Below are positions 17,141-26,248 of a stretch of 64,000 nucleotides of DNA, one piece after another. Source of the stretch: Agathobaculum sp. NTUH-O15-33 (lineage in GTDB: Bacteria > Bacillota > Clostridia > Oscillospirales > Butyricicoccaceae); NCBI RefSeq assembly GCF_033193315.1, contig NZ_CP136187.1, forward strand, positions 434,001 through 498,000, given 5' to 3'. The stretch's first letter is position 1, and each line of letters begins with the position of its first letter. Made by a program: the position numbers and the translations under genes. Under the pieces are notes generated by a model, which worked only from the letters and a program-made list of their open reading frames with translations, did no database searches and was not told where the DNA came from.

Positions 17141-17946
17141 GGAAACTGATAGGGTACGAGTGGAAGGCGTGCGCGCGCGCCTGCCTGCCGGTGTACGGCG
17201 CGCTGCTGGTAGTGGCGCTGATCAACCGCGTATTTTCCGCTTTAGACATGGGCCGCTTTTTGGGCGGCATGCCCGAGGTGCTGGCCGCCATGGCCTACTT
17301 CGGCGTTATGGTGGCGGTGTTCGTCGTCACGACAGTCATCCTCATCCAGCGCTTTTACAAAAGCCTGCTCGGCGACGAGGGTTATCTGATGTTCACCCTG
17401 CCGGTCACCGTGACCCAGCACATCTGGGCCAAGTCCATCATCGCGCTTGTGATGAGCTTTTTAAGCTGCATCGCTTCTGTGCTCAGCGTGGTGATCCTGT
17501 CGGCAAACAGCAGGCTGCCGCGCGATATCGCGCAGTTTATCTCCGAGATTTTCCATATGTTCGCCCGATCGGAGTACGGCGCGGCAAACAGTGTGTTCTA
17601 TATGATCGAAGCCATTCTGCTGGTCGTACTGTTCAGCTTGGCCGGCCTGCTGTTTATCTATCTGTGCATCGCGCTCGGCCATCTGGCGAAAAAACACCGC
17701 GTGGCCATGGCCATCGTCTGGTACTTTGTGCTCACCACGGTGATGCAGTTCCTGTTCAGCATGATCTTCTTCACCACGGGCGGCCAGAACGTCTTTGAAG
17801 CAATGTTCCGCTGGGTCAATCATATCCCGGAGGCGGTCGCTATCCATGTGGGCCTACTGGTACTGTGCCTTGGCGCGGCGATTCCCGGAGCGATCTTTTT
17901 CCTCGGTACGCGCTATGTGCTGAAAAATAAATTAAATCTTGAATAA
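17134..17946 (+). CDS. ABC transporter permease
   Basis: 270 aa with about six membrane helices (residues about 18-38, 52-78, 95-125, 150-185, 195-225, 238-260). It has no soluble domain. It overlaps the ATPase gene by 7 bp. Family detail could not be assigned beyond ABC-2-like permease. Confidence 0.8.
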   Translation: MLRKLIGYEWKACARACLPVYGALLVVALINRVFSALDMGRFLGGMPEVLAAMAYFGVMVAVFVVTTVILIQRFYKSLLGDEGYLMFTLPVTVTQHIWAKSIIALVMSFLSCIASVLSVVILSANSRLPRDIAQFISEIFHMFARSEYGAANSVFYMIEAILLVVLFSLAGLLFIYLCIALGHLAKKHRVAMAIVWYFVLTTVMQFLFSMIFFTTGGQNVFEAMFRWVNHIPEAVAIHVGLLVLCLGAAIPGAIFFLGTRYVLKNKLNLE

Positions 17947-18030
17947 ATAATACGGATTTCTTAAGAAATATACCACGTCCGGCGAAAGATTTTCACGGTA
18001 TGATAAGACCATGGAAGGGAGGGGAACCGC

Positions 18031-18699
18031 ATGACAGCCGTTATCACACAAACGCTGAAAAGACACACCGCTCGCGCGGCGCGGCGCTACAACGCCTACG
18101 AGCTTGCCATGCTGTTCTTCGCCTTTGCGATGATCGGCTGGGTGTGGGAGGTTTTCCTGCACATCATGTTTGACGGCGAGCTTGTCAACCGAGGGACGAT
18201 GCTAGGCCCGTGGCTGCCGATCTACGGTGTGGGCGGCGCTATCGTGACGGCGCTTTTGCGGCGGCTGGCCGACCGCCCCGTCGCGGTGTTCCTCGCCTCG
18301 TCCGCCCTGTGCGCCGCCATCGAGTTTATCGCAAGCGTTTATCTGGAAGCGGTGTACGGACTGCGCTGGTGGGATTACAGCGCCTACACCTTCAACATCG
18401 ACGGCCGCGTCTGTCTGGAAACGACGGTGGGCTTCGGCATCGGCTGCTGCATCGCGCTTTATATCGCGGCGCCCGCCATCGCGAACCGGCTGGGCAGCTT
18501 GCCGCAAACGGCAAGGCGCGTTCTGTGCGCCGCTCTGATCCTGCTGTTTGCCGCGGATTTTGTGTATTCCACCATTTCCCCGAACACGGGCAAGGGCATC
18601 ACGGACGACGGCCCGGGTCAGGCCTTTGTGCAGGTGGACCCTACCGAAGTGTCGCAGCTAAACCTAATGGCGCTTACGGTCGTATACCCGCACCAATAA
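18031..18699 (+). CDS. Putative ABC-transporter type IV (PF06541-like) membrane protein
   Basis: 222 aa. The N-terminal membrane block has the conserved FFAFAMIGWVWEVFLH, NRGTMLGPWLPIYGVGG, and RWWDYSAYTFNIDGRVCLET motifs of the CmpB/PF06541 family, which is widespread in clostridia and of unknown function. Five to six TM helices; a hydrophilic C-terminus of about 40 residues. GGGAGGGG precedes the ATG. It is transcribed separately from the ABC genes (85-bp gap). Confidence 0.8.
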   Translation: MTAVITQTLKRHTARAARRYNAYELAMLFFAFAMIGWVWEVFLHIMFDGELVNRGTMLGPWLPIYGVGGAIVTALLRRLADRPVAVFLASSALCAAIEFIASVYLEAVYGLRWWDYSAYTFNIDGRVCLETTVGFGIGCCIALYIAAPAIANRLGSLPQTARRVLCAALILLFAADFVYSTISPNTGKGITDDGPGQAFVQVDPTEVSQLNLMALTVVYPHQ

Positions 18700-18720
18700 A
18701 TTTCGTTTGAGCCGAAAGGC

Positions 18721-18749
18721 TTGCGCGCCCCCTTTTTCTCTGGTATGAT
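18721..18749 (+). promoter_or_regulatory. Promoter nested in a terminator-like palindrome
   Basis: TTGCGC, 17 bp, TATGAT (with TGG before it). The -35 and spacer bases GCGCGCCCCCTTTTTCTC are the mirror of GAGAGAAAGGGGGCGCGC just downstream (18756-18773), which is followed by TTTT. The palindrome can end the upstream transcript while the same bases provide the promoter of the next gene. Confidence 0.5.
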
Positions 18750-18777
18750 AACTGTGAGAGAAAGGGGGCGCGCTTTT

Positions 18778-19602
18778 ATGAAATGCAATAACTGCGGCGT
18801 TAATTTCGACGATGAGGATCGCGTATGTCCTATGTGCGGCACACCGGCCGGCGCGGGTAAAAAGCGGTATATGCCGCATTACACCGAGTATGGACATACG
18901 GATCACACGGACGGCTCCTGCACCCACCGCACCTTTACGCAAAAATATACAAGCAAGCAGCCCGCGCGTTCCGCGTCGTCCGGCGCGGGGCAGAGAAAAA
19001 ACTCTTCCAAAAACGTGCTGGTCATCGTGGTGGTGATCGTGCTGGGCATGCTGCTTTCCGTGATACCGGAAGTTTTACAGGAAATGCGGCAGGCCGTCGA
19101 GCAAGTCGGCTGGAGCGCGCAAGGAGGCACCCCGGAACCCGAGCCGGAATCGGACTATTATGATTACGAAGCCAACCGCGTTGTACCGGCGGAGGTGCTA
19201 GGCGAATATCAGGCGGTGGACACGGGATTGGGCGATTTTATCCTGATGCTTGATGATGAGGATAATTATATTTTTGCTTTTGAGGGCGATGGCTGGCGCT
19301 ATGACGAGTCCGGCTGGGCATGGTGCGTCTATAACCCGCCCGAGCAAGAACTGTATCAGGATATCTACACGCCGGATCGGTATGATAGCTATACGCTGTG
19401 TTTGGATTTTGAGGAAGCCGGCGATGTAGGCGGCACGCAGCCTGAAACCATCGCGGCGCATATCGAGCAAGGCGAAATGTGGATGCTTGTCTACGTGTCG
19501 CAAACAGACGGATCGATCGTGCTGGACGACGCCTACGGCGACGCCGGTGTGTTTTTCGGCGGCAACCAATTCCTGCCGCTGCAATCGATACAAAAAGGAT
19601 AA
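18778..19602 (+). CDS. Zinc-ribbon membrane protein of unknown function
   Basis: 274 aa. An N-terminal zinc ribbon (CNNCGVNFDDEDRVCPMCG, residues 3-21) and a Ser/Lys linker precede one TM helix (NVLVIVVVIVLGMLLSVI, about 77-95) and an acidic extracellular domain rich in Tyr, Asp and Glu that was not recognised. The start ATG at 18778 has AAGGGGGCG upstream; the longer frame would start inside the promoter. The topology suggests a cell-envelope sensor or protein of the common ribbon-TM-domain type. Confidence 0.75.
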   Translation: MKCNNCGVNFDDEDRVCPMCGTPAGAGKKRYMPHYTEYGHTDHTDGSCTHRTFTQKYTSKQPARSASSGAGQRKNSSKNVLVIVVVIVLGMLLSVIPEVLQEMRQAVEQVGWSAQGGTPEPEPESDYYDYEANRVVPAEVLGEYQAVDTGLGDFILMLDDEDNYIFAFEGDGWRYDESGWAWCVYNPPEQELYQDIYTPDRYDSYTLCLDFEEAGDVGGTQPETIAAHIEQGEMWMLVYVSQTDGSIVLDDAYGDAGVFFGGNQFLPLQSIQKG

Positions 19603-19605
19603 AGT

Positions 19606-19886
19606 AAAAGCTGCTCAAAGGATTTTGAGCAGCTTTTCAGACTGTCAAAAAACTATTTTGACAGTCTGTCGATCGAAACAAAGCCCCATTTCGATCGAGT
19701 ATTCCGGCTTCTGCGCGCGCCTTTTAGGCACACTTGAAGTCGGTTTGTATAAAATCCGAGATACATGCTCCCGGATTTTATGGATTTTGCTCTTGCGGCA
19801 AAATCCTATTTTATGCGCGCTACGGCGCGAGGGGTTATTTGACACGCTGAAAAGCTGCTCAAAGGATTTTGAGCAGCTTTTTTTAT
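19606..19886. repeat. Nested-hairpin element A enclosed by a duplicated terminator
   Basis: The terminator AAAAGCTGCTCAAAGGATTT (continuing to AGCAGCTTTT) occurs at 19606-19637 and again at 19850-19881. Between them, bounded by CAG and CTG, lie successive hairpins: GACTGTCAAAA/TTTTGACAGTC, GATCGAAA/TTTCGATC, ATAAAATCCG/CGGATTTTAT, GGATTTTGC/GCAAAATCC, GCGCGC/GCGCG. The right end TATGCGCGCTACGGCG is shared with element B at 32.5 kb. No coding content. Orientation is uncertain. Confidence 0.75.
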
Positions 19887-19890
19887 GCAG

Positions 19891-20316
19891 TTAGTCGCGC
19901 AGCAGGGGCAGGCTGCCGGTAAGCTTGTTCACCTTTTTCTTGGCCCCGCAAATGGCGACGCCAAGGTAGGTTAGATCGTTTTCGCTCGCCGCTTTCATTT
20001 TATCGATAAATATGTCGTAGGTATTGCAGCCCTGCGCCACATCGGAGAAATCCACCGTGGTCAAATCGGCGAAATCGGGCTCGTAAAGCCGCTGGCGGAT
20101 CGACTTGATCTGTTCCGCGTTGCTTTTTAGAATGGGCACGGGAAGCGCGACGATGCCGAGGTGCTCGCTGCCCGTGCCGTCGGTCACGTCGGCCCCGACG
20201 GCTTCGGGTATTTTCTTGCCCAAGGTGATGCCCAAGATCGCCGCGGTGTTCGCGATCAGGCCGAGCGGCAGATTCTCATCGATCACCATCACGCATTTTT
20301 CATTCTGGTAGTCCAT
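19891..20316 (-). CDS. DUF2000 family protein
   Basis: 141 aa single-domain protein (ENLPLGLIANTAAILGITLG, VALPVPILKSNAEQIKSIRQ) of PF09391. It resembles a small peptidyl-tRNA-hydrolase-like fold but has no assigned activity. It overlaps the 3' end of the EamA transporter gene and is the last gene of an AraC-EamA-DUF2000 group. Confidence 0.8.
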   Translation of the reverse strand: MDYQNEKCVMVIDENLPLGLIANTAAILGITLGKKIPEAVGADVTDGTGSEHLGIVALPVPILKSNAEQIKSIRQRLYEPDFADLTTVDFSDVAQGCNTYDIFIDKMKAASENDLTYLGVAICGAKKKVNKLTGSLPLLRD

Positions 20317-21214
20317 TTGTTTTCCCTTCCTTTGCAGTTGTTCGGCGCTCCGAGAGAAGCAGGCCCGTCAGTGTCAAAACAATGCCCACGCAGGCGAGCG
20401 GGGTGACCCTTTCGTGCAGAACGAGCACGGAGGCGACGGCGGTGATCACGGGCACCATGTAAATATACAGGCTGGTCTTGATCGCGCCCAGCACCTGTAC
20501 CGCGAAGTTCCAAGTGACAAAGCACAGAGCGGACGCGCCCAGACCCAAAAACAGGATCTGGAATAGGTTTTTGGGATCGGCAAAGCGCGCAAAGCCCCAC
20601 TGAAAGTCAAAAAAGAACAGGGTGGGCAGCATGAAGAGCATGCCGTATAAGAACACCCGCCGGGTCGTGAGCAGGATGGGCTGGCCAAAGGAGCTGATCC
20701 GCTTGGTCAGCACCGCGTAGCAGGCCCAGACAAAAGCCGCAAGCACCGCCAGCAGATCGCCGATGGGGTTGAGTTCCAGCCGCGCGCCGTTGAAGCTGAT
20801 CAGGCAGATGCCGGTCATGGCGACGGCAAAGCCGATGAAGAACTGCCCCCGCAGCTTTTCGCCGTCCTTGATGACGAAATGGCTGAGCATGGCGGTGAAA
20901 AACGGCGAGATCGAGATCATCACGCCCACATTGGAAGCGAACGTATAGGTCAGCGCGATGTTTTCGAGCAAGTAATACAGGCAGATGCCGCACAGACCGG
21001 CGGCGGCAAAGGTGAGCTCCTGCCGGCGGCCTGTGCCGGTCAGGCGGCGCGGACAGATGAGCAGCAGTGCGAAAAAGCCGATCAAAAAGCGGAAAAACAA
21101 AATTTCCACCGGCTGGAACACGGTCAGTAAAAGCTTGGTGGAGATAAAGGTCGTGCCCCAGATCAAGATCGTGACGAGGGCGGCAAGATGGCCCAACGTG
21201 CCTTGGCGTTCCAT
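20300..21214 (-). CDS. EamA/DMT-family metabolite transporter
   Basis: 304 aa, ten predicted helices forming two EamA repeats (residues about 7-140 and 150-285), with WGTTFISTKLLL in TM1 and short loops. Family members export amino acids or metabolites. It starts 2 bp after the AraC stop codon, so that regulator probably controls it. Confidence 0.88.
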   Translation of the reverse strand: MERQGTLGHLAALVTILIWGTTFISTKLLLTVFQPVEILFFRFLIGFFALLLICPRRLTGTGRRQELTFAAAGLCGICLYYLLENIALTYTFASNVGVMISISPFFTAMLSHFVIKDGEKLRGQFFIGFAVAMTGICLISFNGARLELNPIGDLLAVLAAFVWACYAVLTKRISSFGQPILLTTRRVFLYGMLFMLPTLFFFDFQWGFARFADPKNLFQILFLGLGASALCFVTWNFAVQVLGAIKTSLYIYMVPVITAVASVLVLHERVTPLACVGIVLTLTGLLLSERRTTAKEGKTNGLPE

Positions 21215-21215
21215 A

Positions 21216-22043
21216 TTATTTGCCCCCCGTCTGTTCTTTGAAGATATCCCGGTAAGCGGCGGGCGTCAGCCCGATAAAGCGGCTGAAATAGCTTGTAAAA
21301 TGGCTTTGGTCGGAAAAGCCGGTTTGCATCGCGGCTTCAAGCGGCGAAAGCCCCTTTTCCAGCAGCTTTTTCGCTTCGCCCACGCGCACGGTTTCCAAAT
21401 AGCGGTAGGGCGTCACGCCCTTGGATTTGGTAAAGGCGCGCAGCAGCGTCGACCGGCTCAGCCCGGCGCAATCGCAGATCTGGTCGAGCGATATGCGCTC
21501 GGCGTAGTGCGCGGACAGAAAGGCGCAGGCCCGCTCGATCTCCTCGCGGCATTCGGGGATGCAGCTCGCGAACGGCCCACCGTATTTCTGTATCAGCAGG
21601 GAGAGCAGAAAAAGCAGCTCTTCTTCCTTGGAAAATTCGCGCGAGCCGTTCATGATCATTTCGTGCAGCGGGTGCAGGCAACACGCGATCTCCTCGTCGA
21701 TCACAATGGTTTCGGAAAAACCGGGCAGCTCGCGCTTGCCCGTCACCTCTTCCGCCAATTCCAGCATCACATCGGTTGGAATATTGAGCGCCCGGTAATC
21801 CAGCAGACTGTCGCCGATCGGGGAGCAGGCGTGGTTGTCGCCGGGATTGAAAAGGACAAGATGGCCCCGCTCCAGATTGTACTCCTTATTTTTACAGCAC
21901 AGGTGGCGCTGGCCGCCCTCGATCAGGCCCACCACGAAATATTCGTGAAAATGGTTGGGGAAGCATTGCACAATGCCTTCCAGCCGGTAGGCTTCGATCC
22001 GCAGCTCCTCATCGTACACCACGGTGCGCGTTTCTTTTTTCAT
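21216..22043 (-). CDS. AraC-family regulator with N-terminal cupin
   Basis: 275 aa. A cupin-type sensor (CFPNHFHEYFVVGLIEGG, HLVLFNPGDNHACSP) occupies residues about 10-130. Two helix-turn-helix motifs occupy 175-275 (ISLDQICDCAGLSRSTLLRA, GLSPLEAAMQTGFSDQSHFT, ending GLTPAAYRD). It directly precedes the EamA and DUF2000 genes in the same direction. Its promoter probably includes TGGTACAAT on the minus strand near 22065. Confidence 0.9.
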   Translation of the reverse strand: MKKETRTVVYDEELRIEAYRLEGIVQCFPNHFHEYFVVGLIEGGQRHLCCKNKEYNLERGHLVLFNPGDNHACSPIGDSLLDYRALNIPTDVMLELAEEVTGKRELPGFSETIVIDEEIACCLHPLHEMIMNGSREFSKEEELLFLLSLLIQKYGGPFASCIPECREEIERACAFLSAHYAERISLDQICDCAGLSRSTLLRAFTKSKGVTPYRYLETVRVGEAKKLLEKGLSPLEAAMQTGFSDQSHFTSYFSRFIGLTPAAYRDIFKEQTGGK

Positions 22044-22131
22044 GGGTGTTTCCTCCTTGCCGTTTCCTATTGTACCACCCTGAAGGGTAAAAAGGCTTGT
22101 ACAATATCTTCATTTTATGGCAAAGAAAAAA

Positions 22132-23466
22132 TTAGTAATGGTACACCGCGCGGTAACGGCGCAGGCATAGGCAGGAAACGAACAGCGTCGTCAACTCGGC
22201 CACCGGCACGGCCAGCCATACCCCGGTCGCCTGAAAAAACAGGGGCAGCGTTAAAATCCCCAACGGCAGCAGGCAAAAGGTGCGGAGAAAGGAGATGCCG
22301 GCGGATACCTTGCCGTTTGACAGCGCGGTAAAAAACGCCGAAGCAAAAATATTGATCCCGCAAAAGAGAAAGCTGAAGGGAAAAATGAAAAAACCATGGC
22401 GCGCGATCTGGTAGACTGCGGTGCCGGGCGGCGCGAAAATACCGACCAAGGGCGCGCCAAAAACAAAAGAAAGCAAAAAAATAAGCAGCGACGCCGCGCT
22501 GACGACCGTAAGGCAGACCCGAAACAGCCGCCTTAAACGGGTATGATCGCCCATACCGTATTGGTAGCTGACGACCGGGGCCACACCCATGGAAAAGCCG
22601 ATAAAAAACGTGGTCAGTAAAAACTGCGTATAGATCAGGATGGTGATCGCGGCAACGCCCGCTTCGCCCAGCAGCCGCATCATGGCGGCGTTGAAGAGGA
22701 AGGTGGTAACAGCCGCCGCAAGCTGGCTGACAAGCTCGGACGAACCGTTCAGGCAGCTTTGCGCCAGCATGCGAAAATCCCATTTGGGGCGGCAAAACCG
22801 AAGCGGCCCCCTGCTGCCAAGGAAGAATAAGAGCCCGGCCGCGGCGGCCACCAGATACCCCGCGCCGGTGCCGAGCGCCGCGCCGGTGATGCCCAGACCC
22901 AGCGGCGCCATGAAACAATAGTCGAGCGCGATATTGATTACGCCCGCTGCGGTGGACAACGCCATGCCGAGGCCGGGGCGGCCGGCCGCCACGATCAGGC
23001 TTTGAAAAAGCACCTGCAGCATGCTGGCCGGAGTGAAGAGCAGCAGGGGGATGAGGTACGCCCGGCAATAGGGAACCAGCCGTTCGCTCGCGCCGAGCGC
23101 GTAAATGATGCGGTCGGCGAATACCGTGCCCAACAGGGCGACGAGCACGCCGAGTGCCGCGCCGGTCAGCACGACCAGCGTAAAATTCTGCCGCGCCTTT
23201 GTGTGCGCGCCCGCGCCCATTTGCCGGGCGATGACCGCGCTGCTGCCGGTGGACAGCATAGCGCCCAACCCAACGATCAGATTGATCATGGGGCATACGA
23301 TATTGAGCGCGGACAGCGCGTCCGTCCCGGCGAACCGCGCGACGAATATCGTGTCGGTGATCGTATAAAGGCCCATGAACAGCATGGTCACGATGGTGGG
23401 CGCGGCAAAGCGCAGCAGGGAAAACAGATCAAAATCACGCGCAAGGGCGTTTTCCGGTTTACACAT
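22132..23466 (-). CDS. MATE-family multidrug efflux transporter
   Basis: 444 aa with about 12 helices. MATE hallmarks are FAAPTIVTMLFMGLYTITDT at the N-terminus, VGLGAMLSTGSSAVIARQMG at the start of the first half, and the parallel GFSMGVAPVVSYQYGMGDH in the second. It exchanges Na+ or H+ for drugs or metabolites. Its start overlaps the stop of the AraC-GNAT gene by 8 bp, so the two are co-translated. Confidence 0.9.
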   Translation of the reverse strand: MCKPENALARDFDLFSLLRFAAPTIVTMLFMGLYTITDTIFVARFAGTDALSALNIVCPMINLIVGLGAMLSTGSSAVIARQMGAGAHTKARQNFTLVVLTGAALGVLVALLGTVFADRIIYALGASERLVPYCRAYLIPLLLFTPASMLQVLFQSLIVAAGRPGLGMALSTAAGVINIALDYCFMAPLGLGITGAALGTGAGYLVAAAAGLLFFLGSRGPLRFCRPKWDFRMLAQSCLNGSSELVSQLAAAVTTFLFNAAMMRLLGEAGVAAITILIYTQFLLTTFFIGFSMGVAPVVSYQYGMGDHTRLRRLFRVCLTVVSAASLLIFLLSFVFGAPLVGIFAPPGTAVYQIARHGFFIFPFSFLFCGINIFASAFFTALSNGKVSAGISFLRTFCLLPLGILTLPLFFQATGVWLAVPVAELTTLFVSCLCLRRYRAVYHY

Positions 23467-24319
23467 CGCCGTCGCCCTCCATTTGCTCTTTGCGCAGAAT
23501 AAAGCGCTGCGTCGGATAGCCGAACTCGGTCAAAAGCTCGGCCTCGGCAAAGCCGAGGCTCTTGATGACCGCGCGGTGGCCGGGATCGGCTTTATCGCCC
23601 TCGCGGAAGGTCGTAATGCTGACGGGCGTTTGCTCGGTCAGCTCGTCCAGTACCCGCCGCACGAACGCTTGGGCTATGCCGCGATCTCGGTACTGGGGGT
23701 GGATGCCGAAAAAGTCGATGCTGCCCGCTTCCGGACAAAAGGCCAAAATGCCGATCGCGACCTCGCCGTCCTTCATGATCAGCGCCCGCTTTTCTTGAAT
23801 CTGCCGGTGCAGCGTCCGCAAATATTCCGCTTCGTTCAAATGCGGAAAGCCGTCCACAACCATGCGCACCAGCGCCATCCAAGCGGGAATGTCGCGCTCC
23901 GCGGCGGGCACGATATCGCGTCGCCAATCGATCTCGCCCTTGACCGGCGTGGGCGAGGCGTGCAGTTCGTATCGAAGCTGCAACGGATAAAACTCTCCCT
24001 CGTCCCGAAACTGGCCCGGCGCCTTTTTATACATGGCCCGAAAGGTGTTCGTGAAGGCCTGTTGGCTTTCATAGCCCGCGAGCAGCGCGATCTCGATAAT
24101 CGGGCGATCCGAGAATACCAGAAGCTTGGCGGCCTCGGTCAGTCTGCGGCGCTGTGCATAGTCGTGGATCGTCATGCCGACCGTGGAGACGAATATGCGG
24201 TGCAGGTGGTATTTGGAATAGTGTACGGCCGCCGCGACGCCTTCCAGATCCAGCTTTTCGGTTAGGTGCGTTTCGATGAACTGGATGGCGGCGGCAACAT
24301 TTTCAATATGGTGAAGCAT
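23459..24319 (-). CDS. AraC-type HTH fused to a GNAT acetyltransferase
   Basis: 286 aa. Residues 1-110 carry two HTH motifs (LDLEGVAAAVHYSKYHLHRI, IIEIALLAGYESQQAFTNTF, ending KAPGQFRDEG). Residues 130-275 form a GNAT domain with FFGIHPQYRDRGIAQAFVRR as the acetyl-CoA-binding motif A. The start is ATG at 24319 behind AAAGGAGGG. With the overlapping MATE gene it looks like a drug-response pair: regulator/acetyltransferase plus exporter. The fusion is uncommon but not unique. Confidence 0.85.
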   Translation of the reverse strand: MLHHIENVAAAIQFIETHLTEKLDLEGVAAAVHYSKYHLHRIFVSTVGMTIHDYAQRRRLTEAAKLLVFSDRPIIEIALLAGYESQQAFTNTFRAMYKKAPGQFRDEGEFYPLQLRYELHASPTPVKGEIDWRRDIVPAAERDIPAWMALVRMVVDGFPHLNEAEYLRTLHRQIQEKRALIMKDGEVAIGILAFCPEAGSIDFFGIHPQYRDRGIAQAFVRRVLDELTEQTPVSITTFREGDKADPGHRAVIKSLGFAEAELLTEFGYPTQRFILRKEQMEGDGDV

Positions 24320-24416
24320 GGGTTTCCCTCCTTTCTTTCGATTATAGCAAAGCGGAAATCGGCGGTTTTCATGTTTCTTGCTCTTCTGTATCTGGATATG
24401 GTGCCCGAAAATCAAT

Positions 24417-24452
24417 GCTGCCCCCCATTTGCCAAAGCAAATGAAGGGCAGC
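24417..24452 (-). terminator. Hairpin after the YczE-type gene
   Basis: GCTGCCC...ATTTGC and GCAAAT...GGGCAGC pair around CAAA. There is no strong T run on the minus side, so termination is likely but not certain. Confidence 0.45.
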
Positions 24453-24469
24453 AGGCAGGGAGGTAACGG

Positions 24470-25120
24470 TCATTTTTTTTGCAGGTTGCGCAGCGTTTCC
24501 GCCACGTTTTCCTGATGCAGCTCGGCCGCGTTAAAATGCAGATAGTGAAAATTTAGGTTGAATAGCGAGCCCAGCCCTAACGCGGCGATCACCGTGCCGA
24601 TACCGACCTGACCGCCAAGCAGCCAGCCGGAAAGGATTACGATCACCTCGACCGAGGCGCGGCACAGACCGACCGAGCGTCCCGTCTTGCGGGCGAGCGC
24701 CACCATCAGCGCGTCGCGCGGACCGGAGCCGAGCGCGGACTGCATATACAGATAGGTGCCGAAAGCGAGCAGTTCCAGCCCGCCAAGCAGCATGAGAATA
24801 CCGGACCACAGGCTGTGCATCGCAGGGATCCAGCCGAGGGCGAGCAGGCTGTCGATAAAAATCGCGCATAAAACAATGTTGATAACGGTGCCAAAGCCGA
24901 AGCTTTCCCCGCACAGCACCGCGATGCCGATCGCGGCCGCGCCGACGATCACCGAAGCCGTGCCGTAGGTGATGTGGATCGATTCTGCGAGGCCTTGCTG
25001 CAAGACGCTCCACGGCTCCAAGCCGACGTTCGCCTGCAGCATCATCACGATGCCGACCGCGCTGACCAGCAGGCCCAGCGTGAGCACGCCAAGGCGGCGG
25101 ATGTAGTGGTGCTGTTCCAT
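24470..25120 (-). CDS. YczE/YyaS/YitT-family membrane protein
   Basis: 216 aa, five to six helices, with VGLEPWSVLQQGLAESIHIT near residue 33 and the MQSALGSGPRDALMVALARK motif that typifies YczE relatives. Function unknown. ATG 25120 with GGAGGGGTG upstream was preferred over the longer frame that overlaps the aldolase gene. It starts 5 bp after the threonine aldolase stop. Confidence 0.82.
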   Translation of the reverse strand: MEQHHYIRRLGVLTLGLLVSAVGIVMMLQANVGLEPWSVLQQGLAESIHITYGTASVIVGAAAIGIAVLCGESFGFGTVINIVLCAIFIDSLLALGWIPAMHSLWSGILMLLGGLELLAFGTYLYMQSALGSGPRDALMVALARKTGRSVGLCRASVEVIVILSGWLLGGQVGIGTVIAALGLGSLFNLNFHYLHFNAAELHQENVAETLRNLQKK

Positions 25121-25124
25121 GCGG

Positions 25125-26162
25125 TCACCCCTCCGATGCGAACGCGCGCACGGCGGCGGCAACGGCGCCGATATCCTCCGCGGTAACGCCGTAGTGCGTG
25201 ACCATACGGTATTCGCCGTCCATCAGGCCGGTCACCTTGATGTTTTGGGAAAGCATGAAAGCGGGGTAGCGCGCGGCTTTCTCCGCATTCCAATCGGCGG
25301 AGAAAAAGACCATATCGGTCTGGATGCGTTCGTGGAACACCGAAACGCCGGGGATGGCGGCAAGCAGCTCGCCGAGGTAATGGGCGTTTTCGTGGTCCTC
25401 GTGCAGGCGGTGGGCCATTTCGCTGAGCGCCAGCTTACCGGCCGCCGCGAGAAAGCCCGCCTGCCGCATCCCGCCGCCAAGCAGCTTGCGCACCTTTTTG
25501 GCGCGCAAGATCGTTTCGCGCGGCCCGGCGAGGATGGAGCCGACCGGGGCGCACAGCCCCTTGGACAGGCAACACATCACGGTATCGCAGTACCGCGTCA
25601 GCTCGCGCGCGTCGGTTATGCCAAGGTAGGCCGCCGCGTTGTACAGGCGCGCGCCGTCTAGGTGAACGGGCACGCCCTTTTCGTTTGCGGTTTCATATAC
25701 GGCGCGCATGTTGTCCAGCGGCACAACCGTGCCGGTGGAGTGCGCGTTTTCCAGCACGACCAGCCCGGCGCGGGCGATTTGCAGGTCGCTGTCGTCCGTC
25801 AGGCACGCGCGGAGCGAAGCGGGGTCCATAACGCCGTTCGCGCTTTCAGGAAAGCGCGGGGAAACCCCGGCAAGCTGGGCGTAAGAGCCGGCTTCGTGCG
25901 CGGCGATATGCGAAGTGGGGGCGAGCACCACGCAGTCGCCCCGCCGGGTCTGCGCCATCAGGGCGCAGGCGTTGCCCTGCGTGCCCGAGGTGACGAACAG
26001 CGCGGCTTCCTTGCCGAACAGTCCGGCGGCGTATTCCTCCAGCTCCTTTACGGTGGGGTCGTCGTCGAACACATCGTCTCCAACGGCCGCGTGAACCATC
26101 GCGTCCCGCATCGACTGCGTCGGCAGCGTCACCGTGTCGCTTCTTAAATCAATCTCCCTCAT
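25125..26162 (-). CDS. ltaE: Low-specificity L-threonine aldolase
   Basis: 345 aa PLP enzyme (fold type I) splitting threonine or allo-threonine to glycine and acetaldehyde. The N-terminus REIDLRSDTVTLPTQSMRDA is diagnostic; GDDVFDDDPTVKELE, HLDGARLYNAA (Asp binding PLP nitrogen) and CCLSKGLCAPVGS (Schiff-base Lys) are intact. Start: ATG 26162 with GAGGGTG 6 bp upstream. Co-transcribed with the YczE-type membrane protein. Confidence 0.92.
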   Translation of the reverse strand: MREIDLRSDTVTLPTQSMRDAMVHAAVGDDVFDDDPTVKELEEYAAGLFGKEAALFVTSGTQGNACALMAQTRRGDCVVLAPTSHIAAHEAGSYAQLAGVSPRFPESANGVMDPASLRACLTDDSDLQIARAGLVVLENAHSTGTVVPLDNMRAVYETANEKGVPVHLDGARLYNAAAYLGITDARELTRYCDTVMCCLSKGLCAPVGSILAGPRETILRAKKVRKLLGGGMRQAGFLAAAGKLALSEMAHRLHEDHENAHYLGELLAAIPGVSVFHERIQTDMVFFSADWNAEKAARYPAFMLSQNIKVTGLMDGEYRMVTHYGVTAEDIGAVAAAVRAFASEG

Positions 26163-26248
26163 GAAGAACACCCTCTCAAAAAACGATCCCGCGTTCGGCG
26201 CAACGCGCCGCAGCGACCGGCGCCGCGGCGCCGGTATTGAAATGCTTT

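Noticed and set aside
19640..19850. Small coding genes inside the hairpin elements A and B
   Set aside because: Short frames lack ribosome sites and are not shared between the two elements; the sequence is explained by inverted repeats.
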